A stretch of DNA of 64,000 nucleotides from NCBI GenBank assembly GCA_030789695.1, contig CM061138.1:181699051-181763050 (forward strand), read 5' to 3'. The notes under the pieces were generated by a model. That model was not told the origin of the DNA and did no database searches. It was given only the letters and a program-made list of their open reading frames with translations. The translations under genes were made by a program, and so were the position numbers. Shown in pieces: positions 9,485-22,300 of the stretch. The stretch is from Scilla litardierei. Taxonomy: Eukaryota > Streptophyta > Magnoliopsida > Asparagales > Asparagaceae. Positions within the stretch are counted from its first letter, which is position 1. The number at the start of each line of letters is the position of its first letter.

Positions 9485-11187
9485 TCAAGAGGAACCGGCA
9501 GGATCTGCAGCAGCAGGCTCTGCAGGAGAAGTGGTGGAAACTGGATCAGCAGGAACGTCTGGAAGGTCAACGGGAGCAACAGCAGAAGTGGCAATCTCTG
9601 GAGCAGCAACAGTAGTGGCCTCGGGAGCACCAGTCGGAGTATCCACCGCAGGAGCGGTGGCAACAGGTGTGCTCTCGGGGGCACCAGCAGACGAAGCAGC
9701 AACAGCAGCACCAGAAGTGGTAGCACCAGCAGCAGATGTGGTAGCAGCAGCAGCAGTGGCCTCAGCGCCACGAGCTAAAGAGGTGACAAGCTCATCGATA
9801 TCCTCATCATCCATCTCCTCATCCTCAGAAACAGGAGGAGGAAGCTGAATACCCATCAGACTAGCCATACGGCAAACTACCTCCTCGGTACGAGCCAAAC
9901 GAGACTCGTGATGACGAAGTAACCGAAGACATCATCAAGAGTGGTAGAGGGAGCAGCTGGGGCAGAGGCAGAGGCAGACGCTGAAGGTGTCGTCCTCTGA
10001 ACGTGACGGAGCACCGTAAGAGATTTCTTGACGGCCGTTGCGTTCAGGGGAGGACCAAGTGGACGCTCATCGTCAAGAGGCAATGTGACACGGAAGTGGC
10101 GAAAAACAAGGGTCAACAAGCATGGAAAGGGGATATGAGCCGATTTTGTGGACTTGCGAATACACTCGAAAGAGTCCATCTTATCGAGTATAATGCGAGC
10201 CCAGTTAATCGAGCTCCCCATGAAAATAGCATAAATTAGCTTCAAGAAGGGCTGGGACGGTAGAGATGAGGAGCCGTACTTGGGAAGCAAGCACGACTTC
10301 AGAATCAGATTCAGGACCCATGCATTTGGCTTGAAGGATTTGGAGGGCACGCCAATCATGGCGGGAGGAATCTGATGGAAAATCTCAGAGAGGATGGTCT
10401 GATCAAGGGAAGAAATATCATCAACAAAAATGTCTGAGGGGAGGAGGCCAGACGAGGAGATACCCAAAATCTCTCCTAAGATTTCTGCTGTGAGGACTAT
10501 AGGAGTCCCCAAAACAGTCGTCTCAACAGAGTGGGTCGCATCGTACTGACCCCGGATCCTATTGGCATAGAATAGTTTAACTAAACGAGGGTAGGGGTGA
10601 GTATTCGCCTTCGGGTCATATCGAAGGTAATCGAGAAGACCCGAGGACGAAAGAAGATCAGCTAGCCCTATGAAGTCACTAAACTGGACGAAATGCTCCA
10701 GAAGCAGCGGGCAATGTTCGATACGGTTGTAAGCCGCGAGACACATAGGGTCGTCACGACACAACGAGATATCGACACCGCCAACCGGCATCGGAGCCTT
10801 TCCCTTAGGCTTACGGGTAGACGTACGAGGTCGGGAACTAGACTCAGGATGGGTAGGAGGAGTGGGTTCCTTATGAGTCTCAGTCTCGGGAAAGTACTCG
10901 GTATCGGAATCCGAAGCACCGGGTGGAGTGGGAGCACGAAAAATAACTGGCTTGGGCTTGGGCTGAGATCGGGCTCGGGATTTCGCAGTCGCCGTCCTCT
11001 TACGCTTAAGAGGAGGCGAAGACGAAGAGGGTTGGGTGGTTTTCGAACGACGTCTAGGAGGGGTTCTCGAAGGTTGAACGGGATTCGTAGGGTTCGGTTC
11101 TACGGTCATCGGTGAGGGGCTAGATGGAGTGATCGGGATACGTGTACGAGCCATAATCGAGGCACGACACGACGCAAGAAAGATCAA
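9485..11187 (-). pseudogene. Accessory (env-position) ORF of the copia element, frameshifted
   Basis: Two overlapping frames (11187-9877 and 9898-9485) together span about 560 codons downstream of pol, the position of the Sirevirus env-like gene. A start at 11154 is also possible. The N-terminal third is rich in Ser, Pro, Arg and Lys with nuclear-localisation-like basic clusters. The middle (about residues 145-390) is a globular region resembling the 'putative plant transposon protein' domain common in accessory ORFs of plant retroelements; this assignment is from memory. The C-terminal part has an acidic patch, then an Ala/Thr-rich tail. No signal peptide or transmembrane segment is obvious, so an envelope role is not supported. 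A one-base frame change near 9915 is shared with the second copy at 20369-22071. Confidence 0.7.
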
Positions 11188-11505
11188 ATCTACGAAACCC
11201 TAGATGGTCGGAACCCTAGCAAACCCTAGGTTGAAATTAATAGAAACCCTAACCCTAGAGTTGAAAACTGAACCCTAGACAGGAGAGGGAGAGAGGGGGG
11301 TTACCCTAGGTTGGAGGTCGACGGCCGGCGACGGAGAGGATGGCCGGAAATGGGCCGGAGATCGACGGAAGACGAAAAGACACGAGGGAGGTTCGGGGGT
11401 TTTCGAGCTGGAGAAAAGATGGAGACCGACTAAAATGAAAAAGAATCGGTTAGATAATATTTAAGTCGGTCGAAATCGCGAAAAGACATGACTGCCCCTG
11501 AGCAC
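11188..11505 (-). promoter_or_regulatory. Leader-like region before the accessory ORF
   Basis: On the minus strand this reads as a typical plant 5' leader, with C/T-rich stretches and repeated CTAGGGTTT motifs ending at the ORF start. A weak TATA-like TTAAATATT lies at about 11455, directly after the palindromic array. It suggests a separate promoter for the accessory ORF. In the second copy the TATA-like site has a mutation. Confidence 0.4.
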
Positions 11506-11809
11506 TTAGTCGGTCACAGTTCAATGGCTGACCGACTAGATTACGATCTAGTCAGTCGGTTAACGAGCTTAAACCGACTAAGTGGAAACAGAGACCAGTC
11601 GAAGATTTCCTGAACGAGAATTAGTCGGTCTTCGCTCAAATACTGACCGGCTAGAACTCAATCTAGTCGGTCGATAAGTAAGCCTGAACCGACTAAAGAG
11701 TTAAGCTGGAGAGGAAACTCAAAATAGCTTGAGTTAGTCGGTCTGAGTTCATTAGCTGACCGACTAGATGTGAATCTAGTCGGTTGGTTGATGAACTGAG
11801 ACCGACTAG
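11506..11809. repeat. Internal palindromic array upstream of the accessory ORF
   Basis: Three more double-hairpin units of the same CTAGTCGGTC/GACCGACTAG type as in the LTR, here between pol and the accessory ORF. From 11810 to 12050 the sequence is AT-rich, with no gene. Confidence 0.9.
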
Positions 11810-12050
11810 ATGAGTCCAAAAATTGATAATTAAGTTCTCTCCTCAAAACACTTGGACGATACATCGCAATCCTCTCAAAAATCATCTAAACTACCCCATT
11901 AAACATCGAAATCTCAAATACGACATTCAAACATGAATTCGAGCAAAATTCAAAATATCACATAAAATCCCGAAAAATCCAATAAGTCTAGCATGAACGA
12001 AATATTGTGAAATATAATAGCATGCAAGATTATTGAATGAAACATGAATC

Positions 12051-14204
12051 CTATATCTCGGATTCACCCATAATCCACAATTCTCGACGCAACCGCACAA
12101 AGGATTCCTCCTTTAGGGGTTTCGTGAAAATATCGGCGATTTGCTTTTGGGTTTCAACGTACACTAAAATGATGTCCTTTTTAGCAACATGATCATCTAA
12201 AAAGTGGTGTCGGACATCTATGTGTTTCGAACGGGAATGGTGTACCGGGTTCTTGGAAAGACATATTGCACTTTGGTTGTCAACCATGATAGGGCAAGTA
12301 TCACAGTTTATACCAAAGTCTTTAAGTGTGTGTCTCATCCAAAGAACTTGAGCACACGCGGCACCGGCAGCAATGTATTCCGCCTCGGTGGTTGAAAGTG
12401 ATACGGAATTTTGCTTCTTGGAAAACCAAGAGACAATGGAATTTCCTATAAAATGGCAAGTGCCACTAGTACTTTTCCTGTCGGATTTGCATCCCGCATA
12501 ATCGGCATCACTATATGAGATTAACTCATACGTGCTAGATTTTGGATAAAGTAATCCAAAATCAAGTGTATAACTTAGATAACGGAAAATACGTTTTACC
12601 GCTACTAAGTGAGAATCCTTAGGTTGAGACTGATAACGAGCACATACGCATACGTCAAACATAATATCGGGCCTACTTGCGGTAAGATAAAGTAAACTAC
12701 CTATCATACCTCGATATAGACGAATGTCTACATCCTTACCGCCCGTATCCTTATCAAGATGCGTAGTCGTGCTCATTGGAGTCTTCTTTTCGGAGGCATT
12801 CTCCATTCCAAATCTCTTTAGCAACTCCACCGTATACTTCGTTTGGTGGATGAAGATTGCATCGTCCATTTGGCGAATTTGGAGACCTAAGAAATATTTG
12901 AGCTCACACATGTGGCTCATCTCAAATTGTTCCTTCATAACATTGGAAAACTCTTCGCAAAGAGCAAAGTTAGTAGCACCGAAAATGATATCATCAACAT
13001 ATATTTGAACTAAAATTATATCATTATTCGAATGCTTAACAAAAAGTGTAGAATCGGCTTCTCCCATTTTAAAATTCAAATCCAAAAGAAAATTATTTAG
13101 GCGATCATACCAAGCTCGAGGAGCTTGTCTCAAGCCGTAAAGTGCTTTCTTTAGTTTAAAAACATGATTTGGAAATTTTTCATTAATAAAACCCGGAGGT
13201 TGAGAAACGTAAACTTCCTCAACAACATCTCCATTTAAAAACGCACTTTTAACATCCATTTGAAATAATTTAAAATCCTTATGGCATGCAAAAGACAATA
13301 ATAATCTAATTGATTCTAATCTAGCTACCGGAGCGAAGGATTCTTCGAAATCAATACCTTCCTCTTGACGGTAGCCTTGAGCAACTAACCGCGCTTTGTT
13401 CCGGACGACGACTTGGTTTTCGTCGGTTTTGTTCTTGAAGATCCACTTTGTCCCTATGACGGTGTGGTTCTTTGATGGCAATGGAACCAGCTCCCAAACT
13501 TCATTCCTCTCGAATTGAATGAGTTCATCCTCCATGGCTAAGATCCAAGCGCTATCTTCGCATGCTTCATTAACATTCTTTGGCTCTATCGAGGAGGCAA
13601 AGGTACAATGAGCGAAGTAGTTCACTTGCGATCTCGTCTTGACACTATCATGGATATTGCCAATGACTTGCTCATGAGGATGGTCACGAACGGTATGAAG
13701 CCGTTTGGGAATACCTTGGTCACTATGAACATTCTCAACAACTTCATTAGACGGATTAGTCTCAATAGAATCAATAGAATCATTAGAGTTAGAATTACCA
13801 ATTGAATCACATAAGACATCCATAGAGTCATCATCATTAGTAATTCTAGTTGGAACAAATCCTTCATTAAATGACACATGAAGCGACTCCTCGATCGTTG
13901 AGGTTCGTTTGTTGAATATCCGGTAGGCTTTGCTACGCGAAGAATATCCAACAAAAATCCTCTCATCGGATCTTGGATCGAATTTGTCCAAACTACCATA
14001 CGTGTTCTTAATAAAACATTTCGAACCAAAAACACGAAAATGTTTAACTTGAGGCAACCTACCAAACAACAATCCATAACAAGTTTGTTTAGTGCCGGGC
14101 CTCAAAAGTATTCTATTAAACACATAGCAAGCGGTGTGTACCGCTTCCGCCCAAAATTGATGGCCAAGTTGGCTATCATCAAGCATAGTGCGAGCACACT
14201 CCAC
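12051..14204 (-). CDS. Copia pol: integrase C-terminus, reverse transcriptase, RNase H
   Basis: An intact 717-codon frame. In order: the end of the integrase core and the copia-specific linker ([20 protein letters not shown]), RT with the [10 protein letters not shown] entry motif and catalytic [10 protein letters not shown], the SRPDI connection, and RNase H ending in the LSTTEAEY...LWM motif. RT copies the element's RNA into DNA in virus-like particles and RNase H removes the RNA. The frame begins inside the integrase because a one-base frameshift near 14205 separates it from the upstream part. The sequence style fits the SIRE/Maximus lineage. Confidence 0.92.
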   Translation of the reverse strand: MECARTMLDDSQLGHQFWAEAVHTACYVFNRILLRPGTKQTCYGLLFGRLPQVKHFRVFGSKCFIKNTYGSLDKFDPRSDERIFVGYSSRSKAYRIFNKRTSTIEESLHVSFNEGFVPTRITNDDDSMDVLCDSIGNSNSNDSIDSIETNPSNEVVENVHSDQGIPKRLHTVRDHPHEQVIGNIHDSVKTRSQVNYFAHCTFASSIEPKNVNEACEDSAWILAMEDELIQFERNEVWELVPLPSKNHTVIGTKWIFKNKTDENQVVVRNKARLVAQGYRQEEGIDFEESFAPVARLESIRLLLSFACHKDFKLFQMDVKSAFLNGDVVEEVYVSQPPGFINEKFPNHVFKLKKALYGLRQAPRAWYDRLNNFLLDLNFKMGEADSTLFVKHSNNDIILVQIYVDDIIFGATNFALCEEFSNVMKEQFEMSHMCELKYFLGLQIRQMDDAIFIHQTKYTVELLKRFGMENASEKKTPMSTTTHLDKDTGGKDVDIRLYRGMIGSLLYLTASRPDIMFDVCVCARYQSQPKDSHLVAVKRIFRYLSYTLDFGLLYPKSSTYELISYSDADYAGCKSDRKSTSGTCHFIGNSIVSWFSKKQNSVSLSTTEAEYIAAGAACAQVLWMRHTLKDFGINCDTCPIMVDNQSAICLSKNPVHHSRSKHIDVRHHFLDDHVAKKDIILVYVETQKQIADIFTKPLKEESFVRLRRELWIMGESEI

Positions 14205-15097
14205 TGCGTCCTATTCTTTCTCTCAACTACACCATTTTGAGGAGGTGCACGAGGGAAAGAGAAGGTGTGTGTAATACCAATTTCATCACAAAATGTCTCA
14301 AAAGACTCATTCTCAAATTCACCTCCATGATCACTACGAATAGTGACAATGGTGGTTCCTAAGAGATTGTGTACTTTCTTAACAAAAATTGTGAAGTTTT
14401 CAAAAGCTTCATTTTTATTACACAATGAAAATACCCAAGTAAACCTAGAAAAGTCATCAACGATGACAAGTCCATATCTAGCATTACCTAATGAAGCAAC
14501 TCTAGTTGGCCCAAATAAATCTAGATGTAATAGCTCTAGATGTCGCTTAGAAGAAATGCTTTTCTTAGGTTTAAATGAAGATTTTGGAAGCTTGCCTCGT
14601 TGACACGAGTCACAAAAGCTTTTCTTTTGAAAGACAAGCTTAGGGAAGCCTCTAATAGAATTTAACTTGGAAAGCTTAAAAAGTGTTCCAAAGTTCACAT
14701 GACCAAAACGTCGATGCCATAAGTGTTGTTCACTTGTGTTGGCAATAAGACATCGTTCATGTGATCTTGGAAGATCTAGGATATATATATCCTTATGGCG
14801 TGTGCCAGAAAACAATAATTCATTATTATCTTTTCTTAAAATATGGCACATTCCTTTCGCAAAGTTAACTTTGTAACCTTTGTCACAAAGTTGACTTATT
14901 GAAATAAGATTGTGGTTTAATCCTTTAACAAGGTAAACATCACATATAATGGGTTTAGAAGGATTACCCACTTTACCAACACCTATGATGGTTCCGCTCT
15001 CGTTGCCTCCAAATACGACGCGGTTTCCATTTGCAATGGGAACCACTCCGGAGAGCAATTGAGCGTCATCCGTCATGTGTTTTGAACACCCGCTATC
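14102..15097 (-). pseudogene. Copia pol: protease end, GAG-pre-integrase and integrase core
   Basis: The protease catalytic motif LDSGCSKHM is encoded at about 15075-15097, just before the first ATG of this frame. Then come the pre-integrase domain (LWHRRFGHVN), a zinc-binding CDSCQRGK segment and the integrase core with HLDLFGP and VVERKNR. The protein would process Gag-Pol and integrate the cDNA. The frame shifts at about 14205 relative to the RT frame, so this copy cannot make a continuous Pol without a frame change. Confidence 0.85.
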
Positions 15098-15219
15098 GAG
15101 TATCCAATTCCCCTTGGAGCTAAATTTAAATTTGTTGCTCCTTTTCTTTTTCTTTTCCTTGAGTACCTAAAGATAGAAAATTTCATATCATGGTACCCAA
15201 GGTTATTGGGTCCAAAAGA

Positions 15220-15666
15220 TTAGACCTTTGGAAGCCAAGTCCAATTGGACTTAGACTTCCCCACATAATTTCTACTATGCACAACATCCGAAAAATAAGC
15301 ATTCATGTAAACTTGTTTTTCATCCATGCTTGTGTCCTTTGGGCTCCAAATAGTTAAAATCTTTGGAGCCCTCATCCTATTGGGTGCATGCATGCGTTGT
15401 TGGTTTCTACATGATGCATGTCGTGGATAGGCATAAGGAACATGATGGAATGGTGCATGTGGATAATTATTCATATGATGTTGTGGGTGAACATATGCAT
15501 GTGAGGGAACACGTGTGTGAGGGTGTCTCACATGGTGTGCACGTGCCCGTGAATGTGTTGCATAAAAATCATCATATGTGTGAGCCGGTGGAGTAGGACG
15601 TGTGTTCCTACGTGGCATAGTATTGGTGTACATATAAGCATGCCCCTTCTTTGGAGGTCCACCCAA
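15220..15666 (-). pseudogene. Copia Gag-Pol linker, His/Pro/Arg-rich
   Basis: A 148-codon frame with unusually many His, Tyr, Pro and Arg residues, between the zinc-knuckle Gag and the protease. Sireviruses have extended Gag regions of this kind. A stop and a frame change near 15800 separate it from gag, and a further stop lies before the protease motif. No independent function is known. Confidence 0.6.
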
Positions 15667-15804
15667 AGTGGGTTTCTTTCCGAAAGAGGGTGTGGACGAG
15701 GTGGAAGCACCATTGGTAGAAGAACTACCAATAGAGTGTTTGCTACCACTCGTTGAGTCACCGGAAGTTGGCCTAACAAAAGTAGTGGCCGATTTGGATG
15801 AACA

Positions 15805-17469
15805 TCACATCGTATACCCCAAGCCAATGTGGTGATTGGCCGGAAGTAAGTCACTTAGGATTTTATCCAAATGGTCCTTACCCTTATTGAATTTATTAAT
15901 TCGGCCTAATGTGTTCTCATATTTCTCGGTGAGAGAACGCATAGAAGTATCCAAGTTGGATACTTGCGATGTGAGCACATAAACAAGAGATTTGAGATTC
16001 TCATTCTCAATACTCAAAGTCGAGTTTTGAGAAGTCAAATCTGCTATCTTGTGATCCTCCGGATCTTCAATGCTAACATGTTCAAGTTGAGTCTTGAGAT
16101 TAACAATCTCATTCCTCAACCCTTCAACAACGGTGTCGTTGTTGGTGATGATAGTTTTAGGCGAGGTTTGAATGCTAGCTAGGTCATCTTTTACTTTAGT
16201 ATACCTATTTACTAATTTAGTATACTTAGACCATAATTGAGAATTAGCATTCCTAAGGTCATCCATAGTTACCTCATCGCCTTCGTCTTCACTATCATCG
16301 GAAGAGGAAGATCCTTGATCATTCTCCTCTCTTGCCATGAAGCACATGTGTGCTTGCTCCACTTGCTCATCGTCCGACTCTCCGCTTGAGGAATCCTCGG
16401 AGTCAGTGAATGTTGCTCCGACAAGCCCCTTTTTGTTCCCTTTCTTGTACTTCTTGGACTTGTCGAATTTCGGCGCCTTCCACTTCTCCTTTTGCTTATT
16501 TAGAGGACACTCCGCTTTCATGTGTCCTGGCTTGTTGCACTTGAAACACAAAGGAGAGGAGGAGGCGTTAGAAGAACCAAATTTAGCTTTGTTCTTATAG
16601 TTACCTTTTCGGAAGAAACGGTTGAACTTCTTGGCCATGAGTGCCATGGAATCCAAGTCCAACTCGTTTTTCGAGTCTTCATCATTGGTTGATGTGGATG
16701 TGGATGGAGCGGCCTTGAAAGCAATAGCCTTCTTCTTTGGCTCATCTTGCTTTAGGTAGGACTTCATCTTTTCCTGCAATTTTAACTTGATATCCTTGCG
16801 TACCTCGTATGACATTAAAGTACCCATTAGTTGAACTACGGTGTACTTATTCATATCATTACCTTCCTCGATGGCGAAGGTACGCTTTTCCCAAGAAGAA
16901 GGAAGTCATTCGATAAGCTTCGAACACTTCTCCTTTTGGGTGTAAGTTTTGCCAAGAGCCTCCAACTCGTTTATGATGTCGACGAAGCGAGCATAATACT
17001 CCTTCATCTTCTCACCCTGTTGCATATGAAACATTTCGTAATCTTTGTTAACAACTACGAGTTTAGAGTCTCTTACCCTACTCGTCCCTTCATGTAGTAT
17101 GAGGAGGGAGTTCCAAATTTGATATGCACTCTTACATGTGCATATCTTATTGAAGTCCTCGGGCTCCAATGCGCATTGCAAGGCGTTCATTGCCTTGGCA
17201 TTGCTTACCTCCGCGGTGACCTCTGCGGTTGTCCATTTCTCAAAGTCTTCTTCGGCGGGCTCGACGTATTCCTTCATCGTGGTCCTCCATAGAGATGCAC
17301 TCTGCAGGAAAGTTTCCATCCGGTATTTCCATTACCCGTAGTTGGTACCGTTGAAGAATGGAGGCCTCGTTGAGGAATGTCCTTCCATCACCGAAGATGC
17401 TCCTCCACGGTTCATGAAGGTGCCATAGTCGGAAGGTGGACGCACGGTCTTGTTGTCGTTGGCAGACAT
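15805..17469 (-). pseudogene. Copia gag with in-frame stops
   Basis: The true start is probably the ATG at 17467-17469, 12 nt after the primer site. The frame reads through a UBN2-type Gag domain to 15805, with a TAA near 17332 and a TGA at 16906-16908, each replacing one codon. A CCHC zinc knuckle (CFKCNKPGHMKAEC) lies near 16510-16550. A basic linker and an acidic, Ser-rich, coiled-coil-prone C-terminal region follow. Gag forms the virus-like particle and the knuckle binds RNA. This copy would need stop read-through to make full-length protein. Confidence 0.85.
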
Positions 17470-17480
17470 AGCTAAGTATC

Positions 17481-17494
17481 TGGCTCTGATACCA
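17481..17494 (-). other. Copia primer-binding site (initiator tRNA-Met)
   Basis: The minus strand reads TGGTATCAGAGCCA, two bases after the end of the 5' LTR (TTACA). Confidence 0.95.
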
Positions 17495-17496
17495 AA

Positions 17497-19371
17497 TGTA
17501 ATGCCCTACAAGCTACTGCACAAGTACTAGAGGGGGGTGAATAGTACTTTAAAAATAACGATGAGTATAATTCCTAATTATCGTGCAAACAACTACCAAA
17601 TCAATTTGCGGAAGCTTAAATTGAAGACAACAACAAAAATAACAATGCTAACAATAGATATTACTGGGTTCGGATCCACCCAAGTCTCCCCGACTTGTTC
17701 CCGGTGATCCTACATCCCAACCACCCGGATCCCCTCCGGATACTTGAGTTAGAAACCCTAACTCAAGATTTTCACTATGAAATACTTGTGAAAAACCTTC
17801 ACAAGTCAAATCATACACAAAGTAATTTGTGACTCCCACAACCCGGGATCACAACCACACTCTCACAACCGAGAGTGAAACTTACAATATGAAATTGAAA
17901 TGAAATAAGAAACTTCTTACCGACAAAATACCTATGCCTTGAGTAATGCTTACGAATTAGGGCAAGGATGATTTTGAGGAAGAAGAAGTGGCACCAAACC
18001 CTAGCTCCAAGATGTAGATCAGCGATGAAGAGCTATGGGGATGTTGGTGACCTAAAATCAAGCACTTGGCTTGTAAGGCTTCACACTCAATGAATCTCTC
18101 TTTGGAAGTAAGAGTGAGGAGAGATTATTGAATGGAATGAAAGAGCTTTGAATGAGCTTGGAATGATTTCTCTTGATCTCTAAACTTGCAATAATATCAG
18201 CCTTGACTGCAATGAATGCATTCCAACAAGTATTTATAGGATAGAGGAGGGAGAGAGAGAAAAACATTTCAATTAAAGCTCCAACGGCTCTTTTCTGAAC
18301 CCAACTAGTCGGTCAAAGAACAACCACCGACCGACTAGTTCATCAACTAGTCGGTCGGTCAATTAACGTATACCGACTAATGAGTGAACAGAGAAAAGAT
18401 CGAAACACAGACATAAGGAACTAGTCGGTCCAAGAAGAGTAGCTGACCGACTAGTTTCACGACTAGTCGGTCGGTTACTCAACTGAGACCGACTAACAGA
18501 TAAAACTGAAGTCTGAGCATAAATAGACTTAGTCGGTCCAAGAACAAATGTTGACCGACTAATTCACCAACTAGTCGGTCGCCAAATGAGCATAGACCGA
18601 CTAACGATAAACAGTAAGTTAGGTGAAAAATTGGCATGTACAGTAAAGGTAAACTAGTCGGTCCAAGAAGGAAAGTTGACCGACTAGTTCATCAACTAGT
18701 CGGTCGATCAATGAACACAGACCGACTAATGATAAACAGTAGCTCAGGCTCAAATGTGCATGTACAGGGAAAGCTCAACTAGTCGGTCACAGAAGCATCA
18801 CTGACCGACTAATTCACAAACTAGTCGGCCGGTGAGTCAACTTAGACCGACTAACTGTAAACAGTAAAGAGCTTAGAATTAACTGACAGAAACTAGTCGG
18901 TCCAAGAAGCTTTGCCGACCGACTAGATCACCATCTAGTCGGTCAGTTCTTCTTCTTGAACCAACTAACATGCACAAGAAGTCGCGAATCGAAGCGCAAA
19001 GCTTCGGGAAGGATTGTATGGACTTCTACTAAGATCCTAGATCTAAGATATGAGCGTTATGAAGATTTAGACCGTAAGACCTACTCAAGGCTTAACATTC
19101 TACGAAAGAAGCTTAAAGACTATAAATAAAACTTGACGATACCGTCTTCAATAGCTTCAATCGAATCTTCATGACTTCTAAAATGGTCCATAAGCTTCAA
19201 CGAAGCTTTAGGCATACGATCACGTGCTTTGAGAAGTCTTGAGACGTCGTAATTGATATTCATATGAATTTGGTGACGATCTCCATAAGTGCGCTCACAA
19301 AGTGTTAGTACACGTTATATTTATGTTTGTTCATCATCCAAAACCAAATCCGGGGAGTCCAATATCCAACA
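17497..19371 (-). repeat. 5' LTR of the copia element, shared with a second copy
   Basis: The partner of the 6614-8487 LTR (1,875 bp), ending at the primer site. Its outer end is followed by a polypurine tract and the accessory ORF of another copy, so it also serves as that copy's 3' LTR. Its palindromic array lies at about 18305-18967 and its TATA box at about 18231-18239. Confidence 0.9.
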
Positions 19372-22300
19372 TTCTCCCCCTTTTTGGTGATGACAAACCA
19401 ACATAAATAATAATCAAAAATAATAATTCAAATGAAATTTACTTACTCCCCCTGCATTGATGACACGTTAATTCCAATTAAAACAATAATAATACGCATC
19501 AAGGAGACGAGTGAAGTATATAAAATGAGAATCGATTATTGAAATATCGAATACCAAATGTAGGTTATTGAAATATCGGATTTGAAAATCCATTTATATA
19601 TCTTAACTCCCCCTGAATCTAACATATCAAGTTAGATTTTTGGAATAATGCTTTAAATTTTCATTTAGCACATCGTTATTATTATATCTCTCCCCCTTTG
19701 GCATAAGCAAAAAGAGCGGGAGGATAACAACGACAACAACAATGGCCTCAAATTAAAAAGCACGGGAGTCGTAGAATACGACGACGGTTCAAGTGACACC
19801 AAAGATAAACTACGAATAAAATTAAGGTGTGTCAATGAAACCATAGTCGAAAATCGTAAAACGAAGTCATCAAAACTCAAATCATTTTTACGGATTGAGT
19901 TATGGAATAAACTCTCCAGTATCAACATTCTTGGTTAATTTAGTGCATGGAAAACAATTCTATGTTTCCATAGAAGAAATTTCTATTAAACCAAGTTAAT
20001 ATCGTCGAGCGACGAAATCAAACATCAAAGACATAAAAGAAATTATAAATTGTGCACAATTGAATGAAATGTCAACTGCGATGTAGATATATAAAAGATA
20101 TGAACCAGAGTACATCAAATATAAACATCACTGACATACAAAACATCGATCCACCGATCGGTGCACAAAATACATCATCATATCACACAGATATCGGAGT
20201 GTCGCAGAACATACAACATCATTAAGGTACATCAAAATACATCATCAAAAGTATCAAAATACATCAAAAATACATCATCAAAAAGATCCAAAACCCCACT
20301 CTATCCTAACCAAACTCTCTCACACTAGATGTATCATCCAAGGAGAATCGGAGAGTCCTCAAAGAAGCTCAAGAGGAACCGGCAGGATCTGCAGCAGCAG
20401 GCTCTGCAGGAGAAGTGGTGGAAACTGGATCAGCAGGAACGTCTGGAAGGTCAACGGGAGCAACAGCAGAAGTGGCAATCTCTGGAGCAGCAACAGTAGT
20501 GGCCTCGGGAGCACCAGTCGAAGTATCCACCGCAGGAGCGGTGGCAACAGGTGTGCTCTCGGGGGCACCAGCAGACGAAGCAGCAACAGCAGCACCAGAA
20601 GTGGTAGCACCAGCAGCAGATGTGGTAGCAGCAGCAGCAGTGGCCTCAGCGCCACGAGCTAAAGAGGTGACAAGCTCATCGATATCCTCATCATCCATCT
20701 CCTCATCCTCAGAAACAGGAGGAGGAAGCTGAATACCCATCAGACTAGCCATACGGCAAACTACCTCCTCGGTACGAGCCAAACGAGACTCGTGACGACG
20801 AAGTAACCGAAGACATCATCAAGAGTGGTAGAGGGAGCAGCTGGGGCAGAGGCAGAGGCAGACGCTGAAGGTGTCGTCCTCTGAACGTGACGGAGCATCG
20901 CAAGAGATTTCTTGACGGCCGTCGCGTTCAGGGGAGGACCAAGTGGACGCTCATCGTCAGGAGGCAATGTGACACGGAAGTGGCGAAAAACAAGGGTCAA
21001 CAAGCACGGAAAGGGGATATGAGCCGATTTCGTGGACTTGAGAATACACTCGAAAGAGTCCATCTTATCGAGTATAATGCGAGCCCAGTTAATCGAGCTC
21101 CCCATGAAAATAGCATAAATCAGCTTCAAGAAGGGCTGGGACGGTAGAGATGAGGATCCGTACTTTGGAAGCAAGCACGACTTCAGAATCAGATTCAGGA
21201 CCCATGCATTTGGCTTGAAGGATTTGGAGGGCACGCCAATCATGGCGGGAGGAATCTGATGGAAAATCTCAGAGAGGATGGTCTGATCAAGGGAAGAAAT
21301 ATCATCAACAGAAATGTCTGAGGGGAGGAGGCCAGACGAGGAGATACCCAAAATCTCTCCTAAGATTTCTGCTGTGAGGACTATAGGAGTCCCCAAAACA
21401 GTCGTCTCAACAGAGTGGGTCGCATCGTACTGACCCCGGATCCTATTGGCATAGAATAGTTTAACTAAACGAGGGTAGGGGTGAGTATTCGCCTTCGGGT
21501 CATATCGAAGGTAATCGAGAAGACCCGAGGACGAAAGAAGATCAGCTAGCCCTATGAAGTCACTAAACTGGACGAAATGCTCCAGAAGCAGCGGGCAATG
21601 TTCGATACAGTTGTAAGCCGCGAGACACATAGGGTCGTCGCGACACAACGAGATATCGACACCGCCAACTGGCATCGGAGCCTTTCCCTTAGGCTTACGG
21701 GTAGACGTACGAGGTCGGGAGCTAGACTCAGGATGGGTAGGAGGAGTGGGTTCCCTATGAGTCTCAGTCTCGGAAAAGTACTCGGTGTCGGAATCCGAAG
21801 CACCGGGTGGAGTGGGAGCACGAAAAATAACTGGCTTGGGCTTGGGCTGAGATCGGGCTCGGGGTTTCGCAGTCGCCGTCCTCTTACGCTTAAGAGGAGG
21901 CGAAGACGAAGAGGGTTGGGTGGTTTTCGAACGACGTCTAGGAGGGGTTCTCGAAGGTTGAACGGGATCCGTAGGGTTAGGTTCTACGGTCATCAGCGAG
22001 GGGCTAGATGGAGTGATCGGGATACGTGTACGAGCCATAATCGAGGCACGACACGACGCAAGAAAGATCAAATCTACGAAACCCTAGATGGCCGGAACCC
22101 TAGCAAACCCTAGGTTGAAATTAATAGAAACACTAACCCTAGAGTTGAAAACTGAACCCTAGACAGGAGAGGGAGAGAGGGGGGTTACCCTAGGTTGGAG
22201 GTCGACGGCCGGCGACGGAGAGGATGGCCGGAAATGGGCCGGAGATCGACGGAAGACGAAAAGACACGAGGGAGGTTCGGGGGTTTTCGAGCTGGAGAAA

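Larger units (their letters stand above)
6614..19371 (-). mobile_element. Sirevirus-like Ty1/copia retrotransposon
   Basis: A 12.8 kb element transcribed right to left: 5' LTR 17497-19371, primer site 17481-17494, gag, pol in copia order (protease, integrase, RT, RNase H), an accessory ORF downstream of pol, multiple polypurine tracts, and 3' LTR 6614-8487. The accessory ORF after pol and the repeated polypurine tracts are hallmarks of Sireviruses. The LTRs differ by roughly 1% by eye, so insertion is fairly recent. gag and the integrase/RT junction carry stops or frameshifts. It inserted into the caulimovirid relic. The target duplication cannot be checked because the right side is joined to part of a second element. 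Confidence 0.9.

Noticed and set aside
9531..9848. Ala/Val-rich plus-strand ORF (also at 20415-20732)
   Set aside because: Antisense shadow of the low-complexity Ala/Thr tail of the accessory ORF.
6614..11546. A 4.9-kb copia LTR containing the accessory ORF (the whole block is duplicated at 17497-22430)
   Set aside because: A polypurine tract and a TG start at 8487/8488 fix the LTR at 1.87 kb. The rest of the duplication is explained by a second tandem copy sharing the LTR.
17481..17494. tRNA genes suggested by tRNA-like matches at primer sites (also 5787, 36516, 59919)
   Set aside because: Only 14-19 nt complementary to tRNA 3' ends. No cloverleaf is present, so these are primer-binding sites.
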